From positions 310,001 to 374,000 of the forward strand of contig CAWDLK010000002.1 of NCBI GenBank assembly GCA_963803165.1: a DNA stretch of 64,000 nucleotides, written 5' to 3'. Below are positions 44,613 to 53,514 of this stretch, piece after piece (the first letter of the stretch is position 1; each line of letters begins with the position of its first letter). The position numbers and the translations under genes were made by a program. This DNA comes from Changshengia sp963803165 (lineage in GTDB: Bacteria; Chloroflexota; Dormibacteria; Aeolococcales; Aeolococcaceae). The notes under the pieces are model-generated. The model made no database searches, was not told the origin of the DNA, and was given only the letters and a program-made list of their open reading frames with translations.

Positions 44613-45881
44613 TCAGCCGACCCGCGCCGGCGCGGGTGCGGCGTCCATCTCGGCCTGGTAGCGCTCGGCGAAGGCGCGCAGCGAGGGGGCGATCGGCTCG
44701 TCGAGCCGCCCGCGTCCCTCCAGCGCCTCCGCGGTCTTGAGGCCGTGACCGGTGATGTAGGCGACCACCACCTCGTCGCCCCGCCACCGCCCGGCCGCCG
44801 CCAGCCGGCGCAGGACCGCCACCGTGACCCCACCGGCGGTCTCGGCGAAGACCCCCTCGCTGCGCGCGAGCAGCTCCACCGAGTCGAGGATCTCGTCGTC
44901 GCTCACACTCTCCACCACCCCGCCGCTCCGGCGGGCGGCGCGGATGACGTCCTCGCCGTCCGAGGGGTTCCCGATGGCGAGCGACCGGGCGACGGTGTCG
45001 GGGCGGCGGACCGGGGTCACCGGGCGGTCCCCCGCGAAGGCGTCGGCGACGGGAGCGCAGCCCGAGGCCTGGGCGCCGGTCAGCCGGGTTCTCACCGGCC
45101 CGTCGACCAGGCCGAGGTCGACCAGCTCCCGGATCGCCTTCTCCGCCTTGACGAACTGCGAGCCGGAGGCGATCGGGATGATGATCTCGTCGGGGAGGCG
45201 CCAGCCGAGCTGCTCCACCGTCTCGTAGGTGAGGGTCTTGCTGCCCTCGCTGTAGAAGGGCCGGACGTTGATGTTGCAGAAGGCCCAGGGGACCTCGTCG
45301 ACCAGCTCGCTGCCCAGCCGGTTGGCGTCGTCGTAGGTGCCGTTGACCCGCACCAGCGTCGGCCGGAACACCGCCGTGGTCGAGATCTTGGCGGCCTCGA
45401 GGTCGGCGGGGATGACGATGACGGCGCGCATCCCGGCGTGGGCCGCGTAGGCGGCGACCGCGTTGGCCAAATTGCCGGTGCTGGCGCAGGCGAGGGTGTC
45501 GAAGCCGTGCCCTCGGGCCCAGCTCGCGGCAACGCTCACCACCCGGTCCTTGAAGGAGTTGGTCGGGTTCTGGGTGTCGTTCTTGAGGTAGAGGTTGCGC
45601 AGGCCGAGCTGCTCGCCGAGGTTGCGCGCGTGGATCAGCGGGGACCAGCCCTCGCCGAGGGTGATCGGCTCCAGCTCGTCCTCGACGGGCAGGAGGTCGC
45701 GGTACCGCCAGATGCTCGCCGGTCCCGCCTCGATGCTCGCCCGGGAGATCCGGCGGCCGATCTCCGCGTAGTCGTAGGCCACCTCGAGGGGGCCGAAGCA
45801 GAGGTCGCAGGCGTGGGTGGCCGCCACTGGAGCGGTGGCCCCGCAGGCGCGACAGCGCAGGGAGAGAATTCGTTCGCTCAT
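44613..45881 (-). CDS. thrC: Threonine synthase
   Basis: 422-residue fold-type II PLP enzyme making threonine from O-phosphohomoserine. An N-terminal zinc-ribbon (LRCRACG...CDLCFGPLE) precedes the PLP lysine in NPTNSFKDRVV and the glycine loop ASTGNLANAVAAYA. The zinc-ribbon form is common in archaea and Chloroflexota-type bacteria. No thrB or homoserine dehydrogenase is adjacent. A GAGGA site lies 7 nt before the ATG. Confidence 0.92.
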   Translation of the reverse strand: MSERILSLRCRACGATAPVAATHACDLCFGPLEVAYDYAEIGRRISRASIEAGPASIWRYRDLLPVEDELEPITLGEGWSPLIHARNLGEQLGLRNLYLKNDTQNPTNSFKDRVVSVAASWARGHGFDTLACASTGNLANAVAAYAAHAGMRAVIVIPADLEAAKISTTAVFRPTLVRVNGTYDDANRLGSELVDEVPWAFCNINVRPFYSEGSKTLTYETVEQLGWRLPDEIIIPIASGSQFVKAEKAIRELVDLGLVDGPVRTRLTGAQASGCAPVADAFAGDRPVTPVRRPDTVARSLAIGNPSDGEDVIRAARRSGGVVESVSDDEILDSVELLARSEGVFAETAGGVTVAVLRRLAAAGRWRGDEVVVAYITGHGLKTAEALEGRGRLDEPIAPSLRAFAERYQAEMDAAPAPARVG

Positions 45882-45924
45882 GGGAGGGTCCTCAGGTTGT
45901 CGGGGATGTCAGCTCACGCGGTGG

Positions 45925-45941
45925 GGGCGGTACGTCCGCCC
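45925..45941 (-). other. Hairpin in the thrC leader
   Basis: gggcgg and ccgccc form a perfect 6-bp stem with a tacgt loop, about 45 bp before thrC. No known riboswitch is recognised. The 273-bp region 45882-46154 contains no gene. Confidence 0.3.
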
Positions 45942-46113
45942 CGGCGCATTCGCATCCCCGCGAACCCGATGACGTCCCGGGCCGGCATCCGCTCGGTCCG
46001 GGCCGGATGAGATCTCCGCATGGTGGCTCTGAAGTCTAGCGGGAGCCCCTCCGGTCGGGTCACCGGCGCCCGGAAGGGTGCGGCGCGGAGAGGCGGCCTG
46101 GAGAGGCGCTGTC

Positions 46114-46148
46114 CTGACAGACAATTGTCAGACAGATTGGCGTACACT
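46114..46148 (+). promoter_or_regulatory. Promoter and 22-bp operator of the Phd-like antitoxin
   Basis: 46114-46135 is a palindrome matching its reverse complement at 18 of 22 positions, with a perfect gacaattgtc core at 46120-46129. TACACT (46143-46148) ends 6 nt before the ATG, giving a likely leaderless transcript. Phd/YefM proteins repress their own promoters through such palindromes. Confidence 0.6.
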
Positions 46149-46154
46149 CTACCG

Positions 46155-46475
46155 ATGGCGACCGTCACCCTCCGCGAGCTCGCTCGCAACACTGCCTCCG
46201 TGATTCAGGGCGTTCAGTCGTCGGGACGCCCCGCGCTGGTGACGCGAAACGGTCGGCCCGTGGCCGCGCTCCTCCCCATCGACGAGACCGCCCTCGAGGA
46301 CTGGCTGCTCGGCAAGGCCCCCGACGTCACCCGGGTGGTGGCCCAGGCGGATCCGGATGCCGTCGCCGGACGGAGGCGCGGCTCCGATGAGAAGCACGCG
46401 CGGGAGGATGCCGGAGACGTCCCCGACGGGCGTCCATCGCCAGTCGGGTCGCCTCCGCGGCAGCGTCCCTGGTGA
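46155..46475 (+). CDS. Phd/YefM-type antitoxin, apparently orphan
   Basis: 106 residues. The N-terminal ~60 match the Phd/YefM fold: VTLRELARNTASVIQGVQSSGRPALVTRNGRPVAALLPID. The last ~30 residues are Arg/Pro-rich and unusual. A toxin of PIN, Fic or RelE type would be expected directly downstream, but the next gene has none of those features. Either the toxin is lost or encoded elsewhere, or the neighbour is an unrecognised partner. Confidence 0.7.
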   Translation: MATVTLRELARNTASVIQGVQSSGRPALVTRNGRPVAALLPIDETALEDWLLGKAPDVTRVVAQADPDAVAGRRRGSDEKHAREDAGDVPDGRPSPVGSPPRQRPW

Positions 46476-46951
46476 GCGGCCTGGCCCGGCGGCTCCGTGG
46501 CTGGCTGCCGCGGGCGGGCCGGCAACCCAGCCGGGGTCGACCCGTCGGATGGCAGTCGCTCGCACACCCGATCCCCGGATACACGAGCGTGGACGGCCTC
46601 CCCGTGCCGGTGGTCGCCATGCGCCGCCACAGCGCCACCGCCCAGCTGCAGGTCCTCCGCGGCCACCCGGCGTCAGCGGAGGCACCCGGCGCCCGCCCCG
46701 ACCCCGCCCGTCACCTGATCCCGGCCGCGAGCTTCAACCCCCACCCCCGGCGTGGGTTGACCATCGGCGATGAGCGCTTCAGCTACGACACCCTGGCGAA
46801 CTCGGCCCGCTGCAGGGAATGCGGGAAGGATGACCTGGGCTTCGGCTTCGTCAGCGCCGCCATCCCGGTCGATGGCGCCGGCCAGGGCGTCACCGTGGAC
46901 CGCAACCTCTGCGAGAGCTGCGCCGAGAGCCTGACCAGAGCTGCCGGTTGA
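46472..46951 (+). CDS. Small protein with a zinc-ribbon-like Cys4 site, unknown
   Basis: 159 residues from a GTG overlapping the antitoxin stop (GTGA). The N-terminal part is basic and Pro-rich without motifs. The C-terminal 50 residues contain CRECG and CESC pairs about 30 residues apart, a plausible zinc ribbon, around a hydrophobic FGFVSAAIPVDG stretch. Coupling to the antitoxin hints at joint function, but no toxin family is recognised. Confidence 0.45.
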   Translation: MSGLARRLRGWLPRAGRQPSRGRPVGWQSLAHPIPGYTSVDGLPVPVVAMRRHSATAQLQVLRGHPASAEAPGARPDPARHLIPAASFNPHPRRGLTIGDERFSYDTLANSARCRECGKDDLGFGFVSAAIPVDGAGQGVTVDRNLCESCAESLTRAAG

Positions 46952-46993
46952 GGGCTTCCCATCGCCCCCCCGCCTAGAGGCTCGCGGGCCTCG

Positions 46994-49396
46994 TTGCGCC
47001 TCGCCGTGGTGTCATCGGCCGTACCCCGGCGATGCGGCATCGCGACCTTCTCCGCGAGTCTCATCGCCGCGATCCGCGCCACCGATCCGACCGTCACCTG
47101 CCGGATCGCGGCCATCGAGGAGCCGACGGTGCTCCGCCCCTATCCGTCGCTGGTGCGCTGGCGGATACGCCAGGGCAGTGCCGACGCCTACCGCGCCGCG
47201 GCCCGAGCGATCAGCAGCTCCAACGCGGACGCCGTCAACGTGCAGCACGAGTTCGGCCTCTATGGCGTCTGGAACAAGCCCCAGCTCCTCGGCGGCAGAA
47301 TGACCGAGAGCGCCTACGAGGACCACCTGCGCCCCTTCCTCGAGGAGCTGCGCAAGCCGGTCGTGACCACCATGCACACCGTCCTCCCCAACCCGTCGCC
47401 GTCCATCCGTGATGCCGTGCGAGGCATCGCCGCTCTCAGCGACGAGGTGGTGGTGATGGCCACACGGGCGGTCGAGCTCTTCGCCACCGATTACGGCCTC
47501 GCCAAACCTCCTCGGGTCATTCCCCATGGGATGCCGGTCATGGAGCCGCACGGGCGTCAGAGGTTCAAGGCCAAGCTCGGCGTGGAAGGCCGGCCGCTGA
47601 TCTCGACCTTCGGGCTGGTCGATCCTCGCAAGGGTCTGCAGTACATGATCGAGGCGATGTCCGAGGTGGTGGCTCACCATCCGAATGCCCTCTACCTGAT
47701 CGCCGGCCAGACCCACCCTGACCTCCTGAGAGCGCAGGGCGAGGCCTATCGCAACAGCCTGGTCGCGGAGATCCACTCGCTGGGACTGGACGACCACATC
47801 GCCTTCATCGACAGCTACATGACCCAGCGCGACATCGTCGAGCTCCTGCTCGCCACCGATGTCTACGTGACCCCGTATCTCGACCCCAATCAGATCACCA
47901 GCGGCACCCTCTCCTACGCGCTCGGAGCCGGCAAGGCCGTGGTGTCCACGAGGTACCTCCACGCGGCCGAAGCCCTGAGTGACGGACGCGGCGTGCTGGT
48001 CGAGTTCCGCGATCCCGCCCAGCTTGCCGAGGCCGTCTCCGGGATCCTCGACGACCCTCCCCTCAAGCAGCGGCTCGAGCAGGCGGCGTTCGCCTACGCC
48101 CACGAGGCGACCTGGCCGCGGTCGGCACGCGCCTTCCTCGACGTCGTCACCGGACTGCCCCAGCGCTCCGCCGCCAGAGCCGGTGAGCGCAAGCGCCCGG
48201 CCACGGCGCCACCCCTGGCACGGCGGCTGCCCGAGAATCCCATCCTCACCCCCGCTGACGTGCCCCCGTCGCAACCCGGCCTCGAGGTCGTCTCCGTCTT
48301 CAACGCAGCCGCCGTCAGGGTCGAGGACGAGGTCGTGCTCCTGCTCCGCGTCGGCGAGCGCCCGCGCGCCGGCGCGGTGCCCCCGGCGGATGCCCTGACC
48401 CTGGATCTCGCCGCCCCCGAGCCGGTGCTCAAGCCGCTGGCCCCCGGCTACACCGCCGACGAGGTCGTCGGCATCGCCTTCCTCGACACCGAGCACACCC
48501 CCAACCAAGTCGTCCCGGTGTTCATCCCGCGGAACATCCCGGGCCTCGACCTCACCGATCCGCGGGCGATCCGCTACCGCAACCTCGCCGGGGGATTCAC
48601 CGCGGCGGCGGACGACGTCAGCGACTTCCTCACCCAGATGTCGCATCTGCGGGTGGCCCGGAGCCGAGACGGTGTCCACTTCGACGTGGAGGACCATCCG
48701 ATGGTCCCTCCCACCACCCGCTTCGAGGAGTACGGGTGCGAGGATCCCCGAGCCACCCTCATCGACGGCGTCTGGCACATCACCTACGTCTCGGTGGGGC
48801 GGCTCGGCATCAGCACCAGCCGGCTCACCACCACCGACTTCCGCACCTTCGAACGTCACGGTCTCATGTTCCTCCCCGACCACAAGGACGTCGCCCTCTT
48901 CCCGGAGCGTGTCGGCGGCCGCCTCGCCGCCCTCACCCGACCCATGCCCCAGTCCTTCGGCCGTGTCCTCGGCATCTGGATCGCCTTCTCCGACGACCTG
49001 GTCCAGTGGGGAGGGCACACTCCGCTGGCGCTTCCCCGTCCGGGCATGTGGGACGAGCTGCGCACCGGCGCCAGCGCCCCGCCGTTCCGTGTTGCCGACG
49101 GCTGGCTGGAGATCTACCACGGGGTCGATCGCGAGACCAGGTACTCGCTGGGCGCCCTCCTGCTCGACGGCGACGACCCCCGTCACGTCATCGCGAGGTC
49201 ACCGAGCCCGATCCTCGCGCCCACCCGCCCCTACGAGCGCACCGGCGTCTTCAACGACGCGGTCTTCGCCTGCGGGCTCGTTCCCCTCGACCCTCAGGGA
49301 GCGCGGATCCGGGTGTACTACGGGGCTGCTGATCGCTGCCTCGCGGCTGCGGACTTCGCGGTCCAGGACATCCTCGACCAGATGACGGCGTGCTGA
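46994..49396 (+). CDS. GT4 glycosyltransferase fused to a GH130-type glycoside phosphorylase
   Basis: 800 residues. Residues 1-395 are a GT4 glycosyltransferase (RRCGIATFSASL acceptor loop, VQHEFGLYGVW, STFGLVDPRKGLQYMIEA donor side). Residues ~410-800 are a five-bladed GH130-like beta-propeller with SRDGVHFD, EEYGCEDPRATLIDG and YHGVDRETRYSLGA. GH130 members phosphorolyse or hydrolyse beta-mannosides. A synthase and a phosphorylase in one chain suggests making or remodelling a mannoside. TTG start at 46994. Its last 7 bases overlap the next gene, so the two are coupled. Confidence 0.85.
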   Translation: MRLAVVSSAVPRRCGIATFSASLIAAIRATDPTVTCRIAAIEEPTVLRPYPSLVRWRIRQGSADAYRAAARAISSSNADAVNVQHEFGLYGVWNKPQLLGGRMTESAYEDHLRPFLEELRKPVVTTMHTVLPNPSPSIRDAVRGIAALSDEVVVMATRAVELFATDYGLAKPPRVIPHGMPVMEPHGRQRFKAKLGVEGRPLISTFGLVDPRKGLQYMIEAMSEVVAHHPNALYLIAGQTHPDLLRAQGEAYRNSLVAEIHSLGLDDHIAFIDSYMTQRDIVELLLATDVYVTPYLDPNQITSGTLSYALGAGKAVVSTRYLHAAEALSDGRGVLVEFRDPAQLAEAVSGILDDPPLKQRLEQAAFAYAHEATWPRSARAFLDVVTGLPQRSAARAGERKRPATAPPLARRLPENPILTPADVPPSQPGLEVVSVFNAAAVRVEDEVVLLLRVGERPRAGAVPPADALTLDLAAPEPVLKPLAPGYTADEVVGIAFLDTEHTPNQVVPVFIPRNIPGLDLTDPRAIRYRNLAGGFTAAADDVSDFLTQMSHLRVARSRDGVHFDVEDHPMVPPTTRFEEYGCEDPRATLIDGVWHITYVSVGRLGISTSRLTTTDFRTFERHGLMFLPDHKDVALFPERVGGRLAALTRPMPQSFGRVLGIWIAFSDDLVQWGGHTPLALPRPGMWDELRTGASAPPFRVADGWLEIYHGVDRETRYSLGALLLDGDDPRHVIARSPSPILAPTRPYERTGVFNDAVFACGLVPLDPQGARIRVYYGAADRCLAAADFAVQDILDQMTAC

Positions 49397-50481
49397 GGCA
49401 CCTGGCCCGCCTGGGACGCAGCGTCCCGTTCGCCGGCGAGCGCGCCCTGGCCGTCGCCGTCTACGCCGACGGCCTCAACGAGCCGGTGCGCGCCAGTGAG
49501 TCCGGCTATGAGGGGGTCGCCTGCGTCGACGACGCGGCCCGTGCCCTCGATCTGTACTGCGCCTTGTGGAAGGCCACCCGGCTGCCCTGGGTGCGGAGCT
49601 GGTGCGATGGGCTGCTCGACTTCATCCTCGCCATGCAGGGCGCGGACGGGCGCTGGGTGAACTTCATCCTCGACTGGGAGGGCACACCCAACCGGGTGGG
49701 GCGCACCTCCGTGGCCGGCGGCCACTTCTGGCAGGCCCGGGCCGTGCTCGCCCTCGCCCATGCCGGCCCGATTCTCGGCGACCCGCGCATCGAGCCCGCA
49801 CTGCGCCGCGGGCTCCCTCACATCCTCGCCGCCACCGAGGTCGCCAGTGACGTGCGGGCCCTCCACATCGGGGCCGCGCTGGCGCTCGCCGACCAGCCGG
49901 ACGACCAGGGTCTGGGCGAGCGGCTGCCGGTCTGGAGCGAGGAGCTCCTGAGCTGCCGCGAGCAGGACATGCTGATGAACTCGCCGGACGAGCGTGGTGC
50001 TCCCCACCTCTGGGGCCACATCCAGGAGGGGGTGCTCGCCGAGGCCGCTGTCCGCCTGGGCCGCGATGACTGGCTGGCCGTCGCGAGCCGGAGCGCGGAG
50101 CTGGTGTTTGCGAGCGCGGTCAGGGGCGGGTTCGACCTCGCGCGCGTCCAGCCGTATGACGTCGCCTCCGCGGTGTACACGCTGAGCCGCCTGGCGGAGA
50201 CCACCGGAGACCCCGCCTTCGCCGCCCTGGTCACCCTCGCGCGCGCCTGGTTCGACGGGCGGAACCCGGCGGGCCAGCCGGTCTACGACCGCCGCGAGGG
50301 GCGCGTGGGAGACGGCATCGACCAGCGGGTGGTCAGCACGCGCTCCGGGGCCGAGGCCAACATCGTCGGCGCCGAGGCCCTCTTCGATGACGCCGTTGCC
50401 GTGGCCCGCCGGCTCAGGGATTCGGAAGGCCTGCCTCACGGCCCCGCATCGCTCGCCGCCATCTCTCGCGGTGCGCAATGA
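49390..50481 (+). CDS. Alpha/alpha-barrel glycan-active protein (glycosyltransferase-associated)
   Basis: 363 residues with the repeating helix pattern of (alpha/alpha)6-barrel enzymes: GYEGVACVDDAARALDLY, WVNFILDWEG, HLWGHIQEGVLAEAAVRLG and PYDVASAVYTLSRLAE. The VDDAARA acid pair resembles catalytic sites of unsaturated-glucuronyl or mannan-active barrels, but the family is not certain. GTG start inside the end of the GT4-GH130 gene implies a shared pathway acting on the same sugar chain. Confidence 0.65.
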   Translation: MLRHLARLGRSVPFAGERALAVAVYADGLNEPVRASESGYEGVACVDDAARALDLYCALWKATRLPWVRSWCDGLLDFILAMQGADGRWVNFILDWEGTPNRVGRTSVAGGHFWQARAVLALAHAGPILGDPRIEPALRRGLPHILAATEVASDVRALHIGAALALADQPDDQGLGERLPVWSEELLSCREQDMLMNSPDERGAPHLWGHIQEGVLAEAAVRLGRDDWLAVASRSAELVFASAVRGGFDLARVQPYDVASAVYTLSRLAETTGDPAFAALVTLARAWFDGRNPAGQPVYDRREGRVGDGIDQRVVSTRSGAEANIVGAEALFDDAVAVARRLRDSEGLPHGPASLAAISRGAQ

Positions 50482-50748
50482 CCCGGTCGGTGAGGGGTGG
50501 CACAGGAGGAGGCTTGTCCTGAAAGGGACGCGCTCCCCACGACTCGCGCCGGATGCAGAGGACGCGTCGGCGGACATCGCCCCTCCCGCAGCAGGCGGAC
50601 GCGGAGCATCGGATTCGAGTGCTGGGGCGGTGACGGCGGCCGCATAGGGCTGGGCCTGCGCTGGCGCCTCGGGTCTCCAGCGTGGGACCCGCGACTCCCG
50701 CCGTCGACGGACGCCCGATCGCAGCCGCGGTCCCGCCCGGAGCCGGCC

Positions 50749-51000
50749 GGATCCCTGCTCGTGCTCGTGGGCGCCGCGGGCTTCCTGGTCCAGCAGCACG
50801 CCTACCGGATCGGCGAGCTCCGGGCGGCCCTGCCCGCCGCATCGGTGCTCGAGCCCCTCGCCGGGACCATCCTGGGCCTCACCCTCTTCGGTGAGCGCAT
50901 CGCCGCACGCGACCTCGGCTCCTGCCTCGTCCTCGCGATGGCGGCCGTGGCCGCGATCGCCGGCGTCTGGCTGCTGGGCCGAGCCCCATTGCTCGGGGGC
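50749..51000 (+). pseudogene. C-terminal fragment of a DMT/EamA-type transporter
   Basis: About 84 residues with three hydrophobic helices (LLVLVGAAGFLVQQHAYRIGE, LPAASVLEPLAGTILGLTLFGERI, CLVLAMAAVAAIAGVWLL) typical of the last helices of drug/metabolite transporters. The upstream frame is not membrane-like and no start or first half exists, so this is a remnant. The rest of 50482-51200 holds nothing recognisable. Confidence 0.6.
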
Positions 51001-51200
51001 AGAGAGGTTCGCCGCGTCTCCGACCGAGCCTGGCCCGCCGGCTCGATGCCCCTGCCCCGCAGCGGTCGGTCTCGCATCCCTCGGTCGTCCAGACCCGCCG
51101 CTTCGGGCGATACTCTGCGCGTCGCCGCGCCCTCGTTCACCCCGGGGCGCCGGCCGCGTCGACGATGCACCATCGCCGCTGCCTGCGCGAAGATCTGTCG

Positions 51201-52035
51201 ATGCCACACCGGGCGCTGACCTCAGCCGAGATCTCCTTACCCGCGCATCCCGCCACTGCACGTGTCACAGAGCGGATCGCACAGCTGGCGCGGGACGTCG
51301 AACTGGTCGTGCTCACCGACAATCACGCTGGGCAGCCCCGGATGTCGCCACTTGCGGCGGTGGCCCTGGCGCGAGAGCAGGGGGTCCGGACCGTGGTCCA
51401 CATCTCGGCGCGGGATCGCAACCGGCTAGCGCTCCAGAGCCAGGTGATAGGCGCTGCCGCCCTCGGCTGCGACGGAATCGTCTGCCTCCACGGCGACGAC
51501 GTTCCCGGGATTACCCGGGTCGGCGACATGACCGGCACGCAGCTGCTCGCTGCTGCCGGCGAATGGCTGGCCCCGCTGCCCATCGCACGGGGCTGCGTGT
51601 TGAACCCGTTTGCCACCGACCCCGACAGAGAGCTGCGGCTGCTGCGACGCAAGCTTGAGTGCGGTGCAACCTTCGCTCATACCCAGATGTGTTTCAGCAT
51701 CCCCGCACTGACCGGGTTCTTGGAACGCGCTGGCGAGGCGGGGTTGCTGAAGCGACTGCGCGTCTACGTGACGGTAGGAGTCCTGCGGAGTCGCGCCATG
51801 GCTGATCGTGCCCGCTCCCTGCCTGGCTGCGACCTGCCTGACTCAGCCTATGCCCAGGTGCGCCGGGGGAGGACGCGAGTTGGCCCTTGAGATGGCACAG
51901 CGCCTGGCCGATCTTCCCGTGGTGGACGCGCTTCATGTCATGCCCTTGGGCGACGAGCCCACCGCTGCCCAAGTGGCGGCCTCCTTCCGCCGTGCCCGGC
52001 AGGTCGCCCCGACGCATGGGGTCCCGGGCGCTTGA
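51201..52035 (+). CDS. Methylenetetrahydrofolate reductase-like protein, 1-bp frameshift
   Basis: MetF-type TIM barrel with LVVLTDNHAGQPRMSPLAAVALA, HISARDRNRLALQSQVIGAAALG and the CLHGDDVPG loop. The frame breaks in a five-G run (51865-51869): removing one G joins YAQVRRG to GRELALEMAQRLADLPVVDALHVMPLGDE and gives about 277 residues to 52035. The second part matches the family C-terminus, so the break is probably a base-calling error. ATG at 51201; the start is uncertain because the upstream region is degenerate. It may be a specialised C1 reductase rather than MetF of methionine synthesis. Confidence 0.75.
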
Positions 52036-52132
52036 CTGGCCCCCATGCAAGCGAAGGGCCGACACTCCGCTCAACGACCGTGGCCGTGGCCGCCCGACGC
52101 GCCTTACGAACTTCTGCCGCGGACCACTCAGC

Positions 52133-52936
52133 TCAGGCCGGCTCGCGCCGCCCCGGGGCCTCGCCCCCCCGGAGCTCCTCGCGTGCGGCGCTCCAGCCGA
52201 GGACCATGCGCACCAGCCCCGGCGCCGTGGCGCGGGCGACCGCGGCCAGGCCGTAGTAGCGGGGCGAGTAACGCTCGGCGCGGCGGTGGATGGCGCAGTC
52301 GACGATCGCCTCGGCGACGCCGCGCTCGCTGCCGAGCAGGCGCCGGCCCAGGGGGTGGCGGCGCAGCTCGTCCTGAGGGAATCCCTCGGTGTCGACGAAG
52401 CCGGGCATGACCAGCCCCACATGCACCCCGTGGGTGCGCTCCTCGAGGTGGAGCGCGTCGGTCCATCCGCAGAGTGCAAACTTGCTGGCCCCGTAGGCCC
52501 CGGCGCCGGCGCGGGTCACCCGGCCCGCCGTGCTCGCGACGTTGACGACGGCGCTCGGCGCGGAGCGGCGGAGCAGCGGCAGCAGCGCTTCGGTGAGCCG
52601 CACCGCGGCGGCGAAGTTCAGCTCCATGGTCCGCGCCACCTCGGCCCAGCCGGCCTCGGCGAAGCGCCCGCCCCGACCCGCCCCCGCGTTGTTGACCAGG
52701 ACGTCGAGCCGTCCATGCTCCTGCTCCACCACCTCGGCGATGCGCCGCGGGGCATCCGCCGCGGTGATGTCGGCGGCCACCACCGTGGCCCCTCCGATCT
52801 CGCGGGCGAGAGCCCGGAGGCGGTCCTCCCGGCGGGCGACCAGGACCAGGTCGGTCCGCGACCTCTCGGCGAAGCACCTCGCCGCGGCCGCACCGATCCC
52901 GCTGCTGGCGCCGGTGACGAGGACGACGCGCGGCAT
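52133..52936 (-). CDS. Short-chain dehydrogenase/reductase
   Basis: 267-residue classical SDR: cofactor loop TGASSGIGAAAA, NNAGAG, catalytic Ser in NVASTAG and YGASK. The C-terminal ~60 residues (RRHPLGRRLLGSERG...LVRMVLGW) are extended, as in SDRs with a hydrophobic, membrane-near tail. Substrate unknown. TAGACT ends 9 nt before the ATG. Confidence 0.88.
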   Translation of the reverse strand: MPRVVLVTGASSGIGAAAARCFAERSRTDLVLVARREDRLRALAREIGGATVVAADITAADAPRRIAEVVEQEHGRLDVLVNNAGAGRGGRFAEAGWAEVARTMELNFAAAVRLTEALLPLLRRSAPSAVVNVASTAGRVTRAGAGAYGASKFALCGWTDALHLEERTHGVHVGLVMPGFVDTEGFPQDELRRHPLGRRLLGSERGVAEAIVDCAIHRRAERYSPRYYGLAAVARATAPGLVRMVLGWSAAREELRGGEAPGRREPA

Positions 52937-53019
52937 CTCGGGGCAAGTCTACGAGGCGCCGCGGCCGGTCGTCCCCGGGGAGGTCTCCTCGACCGAATGC
53001 GCCCGGAGGGTCGGGGTCA

Positions 53020-53400
53020 TCAGCCGCCCGACCTCCGCCGGCGCGCCGGGCGCTGTTCCAGATCGCGCAGCCGCACCGCGACCAGCTTCTCCACCAGCGC
53101 TCGGGGCAGCGGCGTGTCGACCGGGAAGTGCAGGGCGCCGAGGGTCATCTCGTAGCCGGCCAGGTCCTCGGCGAGCTCACCGAGCACCGAGCCGCTGTGG
53201 GGAAGGTAGCTCAGGTGGTGGCGAAAGGCGGCGAACCCGGCGACCACCCGGCCGCCCACCCGGAAGGCCGGCATCCCGTACGAGATGCCCTCCTCGGCGT
53301 CGGGCAGCACCGCCCGGAGGGTGCGCCGCAGCTCGCCGAGAGTGCCGCGCTGGGGCTCCTCCAGCCGCGCCAGATAGGCGTCGATCTCCTCGCCGGACAC
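53020..53400 (-). CDS. DUF1801 (YdhG-type) protein
   Basis: 126 residues with the family pattern IDAYLARLEEPQRGTLGELRRTLRAVLPDAEEGISYGMPAFR and HLSYLPHSG. A small iron-chaperone/frataxin-like fold is known for relatives, but function is unclear. GTG start at 53400. It lies between the SDR and the sulfur genes on the same strand with wide spacing. Confidence 0.82.
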   Translation of the reverse strand: MSGEEIDAYLARLEEPQRGTLGELRRTLRAVLPDAEEGISYGMPAFRVGGRVVAGFAAFRHHLSYLPHSGSVLGELAEDLAGYEMTLGALHFPVDTPLPRALVEKLVAVRLRDLEQRPARRRRSGG

Positions 53401-53514
53401 GCTCGGAGTCTCGGGGGCGTCGGCCCGCCGGTCAAGCGGAGGCGGGTCACCGGCCCTCCGATCCGGGTGCGGGCGGCGCGCCGGTCAGGGTGCTGCGGTG
53501 CGGCACCCACCGGC

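Noticed and set aside
50497..51219. A 240-codon frame as a complete transporter
   Set aside because: Only residues ~85-168 resemble a membrane transporter; the rest is Arg/Pro-rich with no helices, so it is called a fragment.
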